Counted from the first letter of the stretch, positions 37,154 to 48,049 are shown. The stretch is 64,000 nucleotides of DNA from Tomocerus qinae (GCA_020055645.1 CM034546.1:29326001-29390000), one strand, 5' to 3'. A program made the numbers and translations. The notes: a model not told the origin generated them from the letters alone.

Positions 37154-37899
37154 TAGGGCTTGTAAACCCGGTTCTGGACGGTTCTGAAAACCGGGTAAAA
37201 ACCCGGGTTTCGGGTACCCGGTAACCGGGTACCCGGTAACCGGGTTTTGTCATTGACCAACCCGGGTTTTCACTAATTAAACACTAAATGCAGATACTAG
37301 GTTTTATGCGTGTTTCAAATATTAAAACTGGAAATAATATCAAAAAATCTATTCTCTTAGTAAGTAGCGCATCGTCAAATTCAATTTCTCATTGTGTGCA
37401 ACAGAAACGTTTTATATCAGACTTCAACGACTACTTGAATTTTGTTAGATAGCAAAAATTGTAAAATAATCCATTCACTTAATTTTACACTTACAATTTT
37501 TCGGAATTATTTTGGTAACTAATAAAAGCGTACCTTGATATAGAAATGTGGGCATTCGAAGGCACGCCTACACTTACATTGTCCAGATTGATTAAAAATC
37601 TAATGAGTTATCCATGATAAGTCACTAGGAAAACATATATTATGTTCCATTACACCCTTTCTTTATATAAACTGACTGAAAATACTGAAATTGATGACTA
37701 ATGTGACGTCTGATGTATTTCATTAAAGATAGATTGTGTTAAGTTAAAAAATATCAATCTAAATTGGCGGTGTACATCATAATTACACGTAAAAAATAAA
37801 CATGTTCAAAACCCGGTTCCGAACCCGGTTCTGAGCCTTCAAAACCCGGTTTTACCCGAAACCCGGGTTTTGAATTTCCGTCCGGGTTTACAAGCCCTA
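37154..37899. mobile_element. hAT-type MITE, TAGGGCTTGTAAACCCGG termini
   Basis: Termini TAGGGCTTGTAAACCCGG and CCGGGTTTACAAGCCCTA, flanked by a perfect 8-bp duplication GTAGTAAT (37146-37153 and 37900-37907). Subterminal regions are dense in AACCCGG / CCGGGTT repeats. 746 bp, no transposase. Superfamily call rests on terminus shape and duplication length. Confidence 0.88.
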
Positions 37900-38066
37900 G
37901 TAGTAATCCAAGCATATTTACTTCGGTCCATCATGCTTCTCCTAAAAACATCTTTTATTATTTTTGCTGGCCTGTTTTACACATGAATGAACTGATGTAG
38001 ACTACTAACTAACCCGTCTTGTATTATTGTTCCAAAACATCCTTTCCTCTATTCACTAGAAAGACA

Positions 38067-38222
38067 ATGAATCATATAGCAGAATACAATAGGCTTATCT
38101 TGGACGAAAACTCGAAGCCGAGAACCAACGTGGGAGGTCCAACTGTTGCAATGATAAACTCAGATATATATCCACCTAAGAATTGCTCATTTTATAAAAA
38201 ATATTATTATATATGTAAGTAG
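38067..38222 (+). other. Possible coding exon next to the palindrome insertion
   Basis: After an acceptor-like TATTCACTAG (ends about 38060), an open frame starts MNHIAEYNRLILDENSKPRT and continues with VGGPTVAMINSD. Its composition looks coding, unlike the surrounding AT-rich DNA. The end of the frame runs into the 6-bp target duplication and the first bases of the giant element, where GTAAGT is created across the junction. I cannot assign a family, and no companion exon was identified. It may be a chance frame. Confidence 0.3.
38212..38217. repeat. Target site duplication, left (TATGTA)
   Basis: TATGTA immediately precedes the AGTAGGATG terminus of the giant palindrome and is repeated in direct orientation at 56436-56441. 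The flanks beyond it are unrelated. Confidence 0.9.
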
Positions 38223-38280
38223 GATGTGGGGTTAAGTTATGGAGCACACACTGGACAAATAGATTCAGTTTCAGCCATCT

Positions 38281-38421
38281 TTATTTAGGGGGAGTGGGCT
38301 GGGCTAGCCAACCCACCCACCCCCAGTCAGTCCCTACCAAAATTGGCGCCAAGTCATGCTTGGCGCCAATTCCTAAGAGCGGTAAAGCCATAAAAGCATA
38401 CAAGCAAGGCAGGAGAGGCAT
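38281..38421 (-). CDS. 46-codon micro-gene at left terminus of the palindrome
   Basis: Mirror copy of 56232-56372, reading outward to the left end. The ORF is intact and differs from the right copy by residue 8 (Tyr here, Leu there). Starts MPLLPCL, has a hydrophobic first 20 residues and a Trp-rich C-terminal part (WGWVGW). AATAAA overlaps the stop codon on the minus strand (38280-38285). Function unknown. A noncoding role for the transcript is possible. Confidence 0.5.
   Translation of the reverse strand: MPLLPCLYAFMALPLLGIGAKHDLAPILVGTDWGWVGWLAQPTPPK
38341..38371. promoter_or_regulatory. Paired TTGGCGCCAA palindromes (hairpin), left
   Basis: AATTGGCGCCAA, 7-nt spacer GTCATGC, TTGGCGCCAATT: a 12-bp inverted repeat whose halves are each self-complementary and match the E2F/DP consensus TTGGCGCCAA. 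Lies inside the micro-gene ORF. Could act as DNA site or RNA hairpin; role is inferred only. Confidence 0.6.
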
Positions 38422-38447
38422 GTTTCCAGCTCGGAGCATCGCACACG

Positions 38448-38482
38448 ACTGAGCTCCTGCTCCCCGAGTGCCGCTATTTATA
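38448..38482 (-). promoter_or_regulatory. Core promoter of left terminal micro-gene (TATA + initiator)
   Basis: On the minus strand, TATAAATAGC at 38482-38473 and the arthropod initiator TCAGT at 38452-38448, with +1 about 32 nt from the first T of TATA. Directs transcription outward toward the element end. Confidence 0.7.
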
Positions 38483-38950
38483 CCTCCCGTCCCCCTACCC
38501 AGGTTGTAGCTCCGCCTTAGTCTCTGCTGATTGGCTGCTGCCGGTCGTCCCCTCCTTCCCTTTGGAATATCCCTATAAGGGCCTACTATACTCTACTATA
38601 AAGCCTCCATGCTGTCACAGTAGTGATGTGATTCCTATGCTGCATGCTTCCCATGCCGCTTCACGATGCTCTGTTAGTACTCTCTACTCCACCTATTGCT
38701 ATTCTCTTGAACTATGCATTCCATGCAGCATGCTTCCCATACTACTCCTTAGTACTCTCCGCTCCACCTATCGCAATTATTTTGAACTATCACTATAACT
38801 ATACACTATGTGTATACTAACTATTCACTATACCTATACACTAGATGTATACTAGTTGTATAAATGAGTAAAACGTTGCTGCTTTGTTTCGAGAACGAGA
38901 GGCAAGCAAAGTGTCAGCCGGTAGTTCTCGACAACACAATGAGTTAATTA

Positions 38951-38984
38951 GCTTGACCATAGACTGAATAGTCAATGGTCAAGC
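38951..38984. repeat. 10-bp inverted repeat hairpin, left arm
   Basis: GCTTGACCAT and ATGGTCAAGC separated by 14 nt, mirrored at 55669-55702. Lies about 470 bp upstream of the micro-gene promoter. Function unknown. Confidence 0.6.
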
Positions 38985-39139
38985 GTTCAATAATGAATAA
39001 AAGAAGAGAGAATAATATTTGCTTGCGCTGTGAGTAGAGGTTGGGAAGAGACTGAGTGAAGATGAGGGTAGCTATTTTTAGATTTCTCCCCCTCTTTCGT
39101 TCACAGAACGTTCTCGATGCCAGATGTTTGTCTAAATCA

Positions 39140-40050
39140 TAGTAGGTATAACTATAGCTGTAGATATTATATATTCATGCTTTTAGGTAATAGATATACT
39201 TATAACTATGGACAGTAGATATAACTATAACATATATAACAATATATTTACAATAATTGTATCAATAAATGAGAATAAATATATTATATATTAATTAACT
39301 ACATGTTATTTATTTACATTAGGCATAATATCATATTTTATTTAATACTAATAGCATATGAATTACATATTATTTAATTGTATTATGCATATTATTATAT
39401 ATTTATAAATTACATACTATATAAAAGCATAAATATTATATAATATTATATATTATTTAATTCTATTACGCATATTATATAATTATATTAAGCATAATAT
39501 TTAATTATATTAAATATAACATAAATATTATATAATAACATATATTATTTAATTACATAAATTAGTTTCATTTACCTCTCATCAATTATTCATATAACAT
39601 TCAGGTAAAAATCTTTGCATTTCATTTTCTCATCTTTAGTTTTCATCAATTGAGTTAATTTTGGAACAACTCCTGGAAATAAATGAAAGAGTGGAAATCT
39701 TTAAAAAAAATTATGGATCGGAAAGAAATGGAAAATTTAACCAAGGAAAAGAAGGTTTTATATTAAAGTAGAAAATATTTCGTTGAAAGTGAGGATACTT
39801 AATGAAAATTTACCGATTTTCATTAAGAAATATAGATTTAGTTCTTGAAAGTGATAGAAATTAGGACATTTTAATGAAAATTACCCAATTTTCATTTAGA
39901 AAATACTAGAATTGATGATGAAAATGTAGTCCATTAGGAAGAAGTTTATTTCAAATAGAAAATATTTCCTTGAAAGTGATGGCACGTAATGAAAATTTAC
40001 CAATTTTCGTTAAAAAATATAGATTTTGTTGTTGAAAATGATGAAATTTA
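39140..40050. repeat. AT-rich low-complexity and ~200-bp degenerate repeats, left arm
   Basis: 39140-39560 is dense in TATTATATAATTATATTA-type sequence. About 39755-40050 holds a degenerate tandem repeat with shared blocks GAAAATATTTC, TTGAAAGTGA and AATGAAAATTTACC. Mirrored at about 54603-55513. No gene. Confidence 0.7.
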
Positions 40051-40093
40051 TGCTCAATATTATAAAAAAAGTGAGCTAAAAACATCGTGAAAC

Positions 40094-40735
40094 ATGCTGA
40101 AAACGGTCAAAAACACCGTAAAACACGATGATCACGACATACAAGCCTGTGAGTTTTCTTTAGGGTCCTCTATTTCGAAATTTATTTACTTTGAAGTATC
40201 TTTCGCTACCTATAACCCAACTCGTGGTGGGGGATTCATTCCCACACCAAAAGAATTAGAAGGGAAAGGTTTATTAAACATAGAAAATAAAGATAACTAT
40301 TGTTTTCTTTATTCTGTCTATGCCCACCTCCACCTCATAAAGGGAAACATGAGGGATAGGGTTAGACCAGAAAAAATATATGGACATGATGGTCCATCCA
40401 AACTACAAATTGGATATTGGGGACCTATCTTTTCCTGTAGCGATACAGGATTTTAGTAAGTTCGAACAGGTTGATAACTTGTCGATTAATATTTATAGCT
40501 ATAATTTAATTAGTGAAGATGCAATAGTTGTCTATCTAATAGTTATTCCAAAAATGTTACTAGGGAAAAGCATATATACTTATTGTTTCTCAAAGAGGAG
40601 GATAAGTTTCATTATTTATTAATTACAAATCTTTCTGCCTTTGTGGGCAACTATGTAGGTAATAAATATGACCTATGTAGGTTTTGTTTAAAAAAAGTTT
40701 ATCGTCAGAAAACCAATTTACGATGCTGAAACTCG
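40094..40735 (+). pseudogene. Decayed polymerase-N-terminal-like domain, left arm (copy 1)
   Basis: Fragments in three frames resemble the intact copy at 41991-43022 in order: a GLLNIENKDNYCFLYSV block (about 40270-40320), a FPVAIQDFSKFEQVDNLSIN block (about 40425-40490), and an LLITNLSAFV ... CRFCLKKVY block (about 40615-40720). In invertebrate large DNA transposons this block order precedes the family-B (protein-primed) polymerase domain; no polymerase motif follows here. At least two single-base frame changes, plus a terminal stop. The same breaks occur in the right arm, so decay preceded arm duplication or was homogenised. Confidence 0.65.
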
Positions 40736-40789
40736 ACGGCAAAGTACTATTGAGCAATATGACGCGTTAGATAATCATATGAAGTTCAC

Positions 40790-41829
40790 AGCATTTTTCA
40801 ACATAAGGCAATACTATCTGAGTGTTCAGAAAAATTTAGTAAAGCTTGGAATTTGAAGTTCATTTCAAATCTAAACATCCCTCAGTAAAGTATATTTTAA
40901 AAAAAATGGGAATAAAGAGAAAATTTAGAATCTCTATCCGTGGATTTTACTAGAACGCCGGTAACAGATCTAGCTGCCTTAGATGATCTCTCTCGAAAAT
41001 GGCAAGCGTGTTTTCCAGCAAATGGAATTTGGAAAGGCACTATTATATTTCTAAAAAATATTCGTAAAATAAGAACTTATTGTATACCATTAGAATAAGT
41101 TCACACAGGCAAAAAGCTATTTGAAGGTGAGAACATATCTCAATATAGAAGGTTAAAGATTCGCAGCAAGTGAATGACCGAAGGGGTAGACTGTCGTCTC
41201 ATGTCTCTTCGTCTCATCTCAAAGTCGTCTGTAATAAATGTCTGCAATAGCTGTCATAAAATAGAAGACAATGGAGAAAAAATCCATCTTACTCCAAACA
41301 ACTATATTACATCACCAAAACGGCTACGAGAAGAATCTTCAGATGAAGATTCGAATCATAGTTCCTCTAAACGCTCAGCAACGAGTGAATGTGACAGTGG
41401 GGATGAATATGATGCTCTCCCGTTACCTGTAATTAAAATGCTTCAACGCGTTGTTTACAACGCGGAATTTGGTTTTGTCAAATTGACAAAAAAACCATTT
41501 ACGACAGCTTCTTAATAATACAATTACGGAGGCTGATGTCTACCCTCCGGAGGAAGATGAAAGTTCTTCCTCGGAAAATGAATCTGGAACGTCCTCGGGA
41601 TCCGATGCTGATGATAAGTCTTCAGCCAGTGAAACTGAAAGCAGTTCAGGGAGCGAATCTGAGAACGGTAGCGAGGAGGATTCCGATGAGAGAGAATCTG
41701 ATAATACCAACGGCTCTGACAGCGAAGAAGACGACGAAAGGGGATGAAGAACTCACTACTGCAGGATTGGACATACTTCGAGTGGTGTTGAAAGCGGATG
41801 AAAAAGAAGGCTCCCGCGTACATAAGTAA
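40790..41829 (+). pseudogene. Decayed zinc-finger plus acidic region, left arm
   Basis: Around 40820-40930, fragments (CSEKFSKAWNLK, then a frame shift, HFKSKHPSVKYILKK) match the first finger of the C2H2 gene in the same arm (CARQFIQACNLKRHF...). From 41174 a frame holds VCNSCHKIEDNGEKIHL, related to another finger of that gene, then SSDEDSNHSSSKRS. At a run of seven A (41488-41494) coding character moves to another frame, a long Ser/Glu/Asp stretch to about 41745. It then shifts again to a frame ending at 41829. The breaks are shared by both arms. It could be a real frameshifted gene, or a decayed relative of the convergent C2H2 gene. Confidence 0.5.
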
Positions 41830-41990
41830 AGATGGGGAGACTACACGCACGCTACTTTGTATGCCCTAGCCGTAAAGTGTGGCAACTTTAACATGCTGAA
41901 GTTATTTAATTTCCAGTATACTATATACCCCTATAATATACAATCCTTTCATTTGGGCTTCAGTCCGACTCCAGACTTTGAAGACTAAAC

Positions 41991-43022
41991 ATGTTCACCC
42001 CAAAGGCTCTCAACGGAGGTATTCTCAAGGTATTAAATTTCTTAATCCTTGAGCTAAAAGATAAACCTCTAATTCCTTTTTTTAAATTTTAGTACAAGTG
42101 CTCTGCTAGGACGTGCTACTATCGTTCTCAACAGATGGAGCAACTAATACTGCACGCTCACAGTGTCCACGCTTGTACCGTTTCAGAGACAGCGTCAATA
42201 GAAAATTATACTTCCACCCTTGGAAAAAGTTTTGACAAGATTCCTACTGCTGAGACGGGGTTTGTGTTCCGTGCAAAGAAGTTGCCAAAGTTTAAAAATT
42301 TAGACGAGATTCAAGATTACTTGCAGCCGCATATAGTAGCAGTGCTGCAGGATATCATTCTCAACGGAGTAGAAGTAATGTTCGCCTTTACAGACTATGA
42401 AGAGAGGCAGGTTAAAACTCCTACATTTACTCTCATCAACATCAACCTTGTGCCATTTCTTCTAAATTCCGCTTTCCAGTTGATAAAGAGGCGGATAAAA
42501 TTAGTCTGGTCTCTGGACGTCTACATAAAGCAGCATTTGCCGCCTTTTTGTTATGGACATCTTGAGAAGCCGTCTGAATTAGAAGGAAGAGGAGGCCTAT
42601 TGAATATAAGAACAAAAGATTATTGTTCTCTAGGACATTGCATTTCTGCAAGTTTAAATCCTCGTGAAGGTCTATCTAAAACTAATCCAATTTACTACTC
42701 CCCTACACTAATTTCCTATGAAAACATAAATAATTATGACTTTTCGAAAATTGAAATTGAAAATAATATTACAATAAATATTTACACGTCAGCGAATGAT
42801 TGTGTATACCCGCTAGTAGTAACTAATCAGAGAGGAGTACCTACAGAGAGACACATCAATTTATTTTTAGTTAGATGTGGGAAAAAGGCGCACTATACTG
42901 TGATTACTAATCTCTCTCTCTTTCTAAAAAATTCTAAATCTAGGATTGATGTTTGTAAATTTTGTCTGAAAATGTTTTTCAATTCTTCAGAATTAGCAGA
43001 TCATCAAATGTTATGCATGTAA
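41991..43022 (+). CDS. Polymerase-N-terminal-like domain protein, left arm (intact)
   Basis: Two exons: 41991-42029 (MFTPKALNGGILK), intron 42030-42092 (GTATTA...TTTTAG), exon 42093-43022, phase 0, about 322 aa. The splice creates a C2H2-like finger YKCSARTCYYR...LILHAHSVHA. Further on are GGLLNIRTKDYCSLGHCI, YDFSKIEIENNITINIYT, VYPLVV, HINLFLV, HYTVITNLSLFL and a terminal finger CKFCLKMFF...ELADHQMLC. This block order is familiar from the region in front of the DNA_pol_B_2 domain in invertebrate mobile-element polymerases. The protein stops just after the finger, so the catalytic part is absent. Might act as a DNA-binding or accessory factor. Function inferred only. Confidence 0.7.
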
Positions 43023-43190
43023 ATTTCTCCCTATAATTGAGTACTGAATTATTTGTAATGAAAACTAAATTCTAAACTAAAATTATTTGTACAATGAAAA
43101 TGTTTTGTAAACTAAAATTATTTGTAATGAAAACTAAAATTATTTGTAATGAAAACTAAAAATTATTTCTAAATAAAATTATTGAATTGA

Positions 43191-45708
43191 TTATAAACAT
43201 CCTTTCTCTTTATGTGCTTCCATTAAATCGCAGTCAGTTGTGCGGAAGGTGCATGTAGAACACTCGGAGAGTTGTTGTTCGTGTTGGAGTATGCAGTGGA
43301 TTTCGTAAGCCGCGCGAGTGAAGAAGCTTTTCTCGCAATATGGGCAGTTGTATGCCGACAGTAGAAAAGGATTCTCACTATAAACATAAAATAGAATTAG
43401 CTAGAAATTGAATTTAGAAAATTAGCTTTAATGAAACTTACTGAAAAACTTTTCGATGCCGTTCCAACTTCTCTTCATTGTCTACTATTCTGTAGCAGGT
43501 ATTACAGATTATTTTTTTATGAGCAAAAGAGACGTGATCTTTTAATACTTTTACTCGGTCATACTTACTCGGGCAGATAGAGCACTCATAGGCCATTATG
43601 TGCGAGTGCATATGACGCTCCTTTTCCTTTCCCCCTTTCCAATCACAATAGGGACATTCATACTTCATTCTATCTGTTAATGTACATAATAACATATAAC
43701 GTAAGACAATAGCACAATAGCATAATAAACTGATAAAGCCTATACCTTTTTTTGATGTAACTTTTTTTCCTTTAGGAACTTCAATAGGCGGCGAGTAGCC
43801 GACTTGCATAATTTTCTCATGATATATAATTTTATGCAACAAGCAGTCAAGCTCCTTCTTAAACTGTTTATTGCAAGGCGGGCATTCAATTACTCCCCTA
43901 TCACAAAAACAAAGAAGGTCGTAATATAAGTAGGGCTCATGTAACTAAGACGAGTCATCGTCTAATAGGATCATATATAGTTAGGAGGGTCGTAATATAA
44001 GTAGGGTTCATGTAACTAAGACGAGTCGTCGTCTAATAGGATCATATATAGTTAGGAGGGTCGTAATATAAGTAGGACTCATGTAACTAAGACGAGTCAT
44101 CGTGTAATAGGATCAGATATAGTTAGGAGGGTCGTAATATAAGTAGGGCTCATGTAACTAAGACGAGTCATTGCCGAATAGGTTCATATATAGTTAGGAG
44201 GGTCGTCATATATAGAGAATAGGTACATATATGTGTATGGAGACTTGCATTGAGAATGGAGTGGGTCTAAGTACTGTACTTACGTTTCCCAAGTGCCTTC
44301 AAGTAGATTTTTATGTTTCACCCTCAGATGACATCGTAAGGTATCCACTCCAATTCCAGCATACTCGCAGTATAGGCATAAATATAGAGTTTGACCTATA
44401 GTAAATATTATATTTATATGGAAAAGAATTAAACGAGAAAACGAAATAAAAATGCTACCTTCAATTTGCGGCCTCTCGGTAAACTGCACTAATTCTTCAC
44501 CGTTTGGGAGAAGAAGTATTTTGCTATGGTAGACGATCTCATGAGCAGCTTTATCCCATTCCACGTTAAACTTCCTCCAACAGAATTGGCAAGGGATGTC
44601 GTTTTTACTTTAATTTAAATAATTTCTTCAAGATTCTTCATACTACGAATATCGTTTAATAAATAATAATACTTACTGCGCGGTGATGCGATGAGTTTTA
44701 ATCTCTTTCACGGTATCTTCAACATGTGTGCAGATAAAGCAAGCAAACTTAACATGAGTAAGCATACAGTGCTTCGCATATTCTTCTTTACTCCCAGTGG
44801 AGAATAGGCATAAAGTGCATTGAAGGGGTTTAAAATGCGCCATCAAATGCTTCTCCATCTTCAGAGGTAGAGACCGCTTCAGTTCACAGTACGGACACAC
44901 AAGTACACCGCAAACTATAAAAATGAAAAGATTATACTATTTTTTTTTTAGATTTTTTACTTTTTTAATATTTAGAATACAAACAAACTACGTTCACCTT
45001 TGGCAGGCCTTATTTTCTTTCTCTCGCCGAGTACATTCTGTTCCTCCGGCGGATTCAATTTTTATATTCCTCAGCGGAGGTATAGTTGACATAATGTTCA
45101 TTGATTTGTAGGAGTTCCTCCAGAGATAGCTCGATTGACGAGAATTGCATAGCATGCACTAGACGAGAATGCTCTCCTTCCACGTGAGCCGCAATTTTTT
45201 TAATTTTATCAAAGACATCTCCGCAGCCGCGGCATAAATAGTGCTGCCTAGGTAACTCTAAAAAAACAAGAGAACAAGTGAATGGAATAGTTACATTAAC
45301 TAGACTTAATCGAAAATCAAAATGAGATTACCTTCAATTAAAGATTGATTAACAGCTACCGTCCCGAATCCTTGCGCTTTCATTCTTTGCCAGGTAACTA
45401 TATTCTTCTCCTTAAAGGTACCTGTGTCCTGCTCTTTACTTTGCGGTTCCTCCGTTTCCCCTACATTCACAAGAACTTCCTCACTATATTCCACTTCACA
45501 CTCTAAATTTATTTTACTGTCAGCGGAATCACTGCTGACGAAAAACTTTACACAGAGGAGCTAAAAGTCCGTGCTTCCTCTTAATTATATTATTTTTAAA
45601 AATATATTTACACTCAGGGTGCTTCGCCAAAAAATGGCGTTTTAGATTGCACGCCTGAATAAATTGTCGGGCACATTCACCACACTGAAGACGCTTAGAG
45701 TTTTCCAT
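43191..45708 (-). CDS. Multi-C2H2 zinc-finger gene, left arm (frame broken in exon 1)
   Basis: Mirror of the eight-exon gene at 48948-51468. In exon 1 the run after CTGTGT is three A instead of five (about 45546-45554), a 2-base loss that shifts the frame. The rest of the exons and splice sites look intact. Finger 7 keeps its first cysteine here (LCLYCEYAG), while the right arm has tyrosine. Converges with the polymerase-N-terminal-like gene. Could be a sequencing or assembly indel. Confidence 0.65.
43920..44215. repeat. ~80-bp minisatellite in C2H2 gene intron, left arm
   Basis: About four units containing GGAGGGTCGTAATATAAGTA and CATGTAACTAAGACGAGTC, within the fifth intron of the left-arm C2H2 gene. 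Mirrored at about 50440-50745. Confidence 0.85.
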
Positions 45709-45974
45709 TTTATTTCACTCTCGGCAGACTACTGATCGACAGAACGGAGAGTAGAGAACAAATAAACTTAAGAAAGAAAGAAAAGAGAGAGCGAAGCGGG
45801 GAATGCGGCGTCCTTTTCAAGCTACGCCCTACTTCCCTTCAATTGGATAAGGGTACTTGGAAGGGAGAAGACTGGCGGTTATTCAAGCACACAGATGTAA
45901 ACCATATGTAACCTTCAAGAGATGCATAATAGCACTTTAAGATACATAGATATTTCTTATTATCATGTTGAAGA

Positions 45975-46645
45975 GACTTTTACTGTATAGAGGAACTTTA
46001 GTTTGGGGGGACTTTTATTATCTAGAGGAGCTATAGTTTGGGGGGGGACTTTCATTATTTAGAGGAGCTTTAGTTTGGGGGGACTTTTACTATATAGAGG
46101 AGCTTTAGTTTGGGGGGACTTTTATTATTTAGAGGAGCTTTAGGTTAGGGGGACTTTTATTATTTAGAGGAGCTTTAGATTGGGGGGACTTTTATTATTT
46201 AGAGGAGCTTCAGTTTGGGGGGACTTTTACTATATAGAGGAGCTTTAGTTTGGGGACTTTTATTATCTAGAGGAGCTTTAGGTTGGGGGGACTTTTATTA
46301 TCTAGAGGAGCTTTAGTTTAGGGGGACTTTTATTACCTAGAGGAGCTTCAGTTTGGGGGGACTTTTATTATTTAGAGGAGCTTTAGTTTGTGGGGACTTT
46401 TATTATTTAGAGGAGCTTTAGTTTGGGGGGACTTTTATTATTCAGAGGAGCTTTAGTTTGGGGGGACTTTTATTATTCAGAGGAGCTTTAGTTTGGGGGG
46501 GACTTTTATTATCTAGAGGAGCTTTAGTTTGGGGGGACTTTTATTATTTAGAGGAGGCCTTATGCTTTAGGGTCATAAAAGTCTAAGATGAGGCTTTATG
46601 CTTTAGGGTCGTATAAGTCTAAGATAAGGCTTTATGCTTTAGGGT
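45975..46645. repeat. 35-bp G-run minisatellite plus 36-bp repeats, left arm
   Basis: About 17 units of roughly 35 bp with the core GGGGGGACTTTTATTA and AGAGGAGCTTTAG, to about 46552, followed by three 36-bp units with GGCTTTATGCTTTAGGGTC. The right-arm counterpart lies at about 48050-48685 with two 36-bp units and a different mix of 35-bp variants. G-runs face C-runs across the palindrome. Confidence 0.9.
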
Positions 46646-47304
46646 CTGCTGAATTTCCAAAATTGATGAAACTATGGAAAGACTAGAAACAAACGCTGTA
46701 AATTCGGCTCTGGGTTGTATGTTTATTCAGTGACCGGTTTCCATATTCTTTTTCAAACTATATAAACAAAATAAACAAAATATTGCATATATTGTTAAAG
46801 TGAAAGGATTTTGCAAGTTGTAATCCAGTTGTTAATTTAAAACATAATTTGATTGCTAAACTGTATTTATGCCATCAGTGAAAGAAAATTACTCTTTACC
46901 TGAATTAATTACAGGGCCATATTCATTTACAATTTGATTAAGAGGTTGAAATCAGGTATAATTCGAATATTATGTGACAGTACTAAAAAATTTTGAAAAT
47001 TCAAATCAATAAATCAACTAAGCCAATGTGTTGATTGTGGAGAGACAATTTAAGCAAGGAGAATGTTTGAAACATCCTCGCGTTCTATAGAAATGAGTCT
47101 AACTTAAAATTTGTGTGTCTATTGAATTGCCCCTAAACTCAACCTTTACATAAAGATATAGGAAAGAAATCATTTTATATAAGTATTTAAACAGTTAACT
47201 TTTTTGTATGATATCACTAAATCCAAATCAGAAATTAAATGTTTATATTTCTGGTTCATACATTGGTCTAGTTCTTCAAGTAAACTTAGCTTAACTATTT
47301 TACC
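46646..47304. other. Inner left arm, no gene
   Basis: AT-rich sequence with no supported gene, mirrored at 47387-48050. Only the pairing itself is notable. Confidence 0.6.
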
Positions 47305-47386
47305 GACTTCAAATATTTTTAATGTTGCAAATGAAACATCAAAAAGTTATTTAGTAATTCCATTCTACAAATGTATACATGGATTT
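47305..47386. other. 82-bp unpaired loop at the palindrome centre
   Basis: Single-copy sequence between TTAACTATTTTACC (ends 47304) and GGTAAAATAGTTAA (starts 47387). AT-rich, starts GACTTCAAATATTTTTAATG. It stays open in one frame through both arm edges, but that frame is itself partly a mirror of the arms, so I do not call a gene. Confidence 0.85.
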
Positions 47387-48049
47387 GGTAAAATAGTTAA
47401 GCTAAGTTTACTTGAAGAACTAGACCAATGTATGAACCAGAAATATAAACATTTAATTTCTGATTTGGATTTAGTGATATCATACAAAAAAGTTAACTGT
47501 TTAAATACTTATATAAAATGATTTCTTTCCTATATCTTTATGTAAAGGTTGAGTTTAGGGGCAATTCAATAGACACACAAATTTTAAGTTAGACTCATTT
47601 CTATAGAACGCGAGGATGTTTCAAACATTCTCCTTGCTTAAATTGTCTCTCCACAATCAACACATTGGCTTAGTTGATTTATTGATTTGAATTTTCAAAA
47701 TTTTTTAGTACTGTCACATAATATTCGAATTATACCTGATTTCAACCTCTTAATCAAATTGTAAATGAATATGGCCCTGTAATTAATTCAGGTAAAGAGT
47801 AATTTTCTTTCACTGATGGCATAAATACAGTTTAGCAATCAAATTATGTTTTAAATTAACAACTGGATTACAACTTGCAAAATCCTTTCACTTTAACAAT
47901 ATATGCAATATTTTGTTTATTTTGTTTATATAGTTTGAAAAAGAATATGGAAACCGGTCACTGAATAAACATACAACCCAGAGCCGAATTTACAGCGTTT
48001 GTTTCTAGTCTTTCCATAGTTTCATCAATTTTGGAAATTCAGCAGACCC

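Larger units (their letters stand above)
38218..47304 (+). repeat. Left arm of the giant palindrome (9,087 bp)
   Basis: Reverse complement of 47387-56435. Mirror positions sum to about 94653 near the ends and 94691 near the loop. The 38-bp length difference is mainly one extra 36-bp unit at about 46560-46645 (three copies here, two in the right arm). Confidence 0.93.

Noticed and set aside
38562-38798. 78-codon frame in each arm (also 55855-56091)
   Set aside because: Lies in a region of short direct repeats upstream of the micro-gene promoter and shows no domain or initiation context.
45975-46552. Regular 35-bp array as a CRISPR
   Set aside because: Units are directly contiguous variants without unique spacers, in a eukaryotic context. 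It is a minisatellite.
47204-47521. 105-codon frame across the palindrome centre
   Set aside because: Most of it is one arm read forward then its own complement, so openness is partly automatic. A faint resemblance of the central part to other transposon domains was too weak to report.
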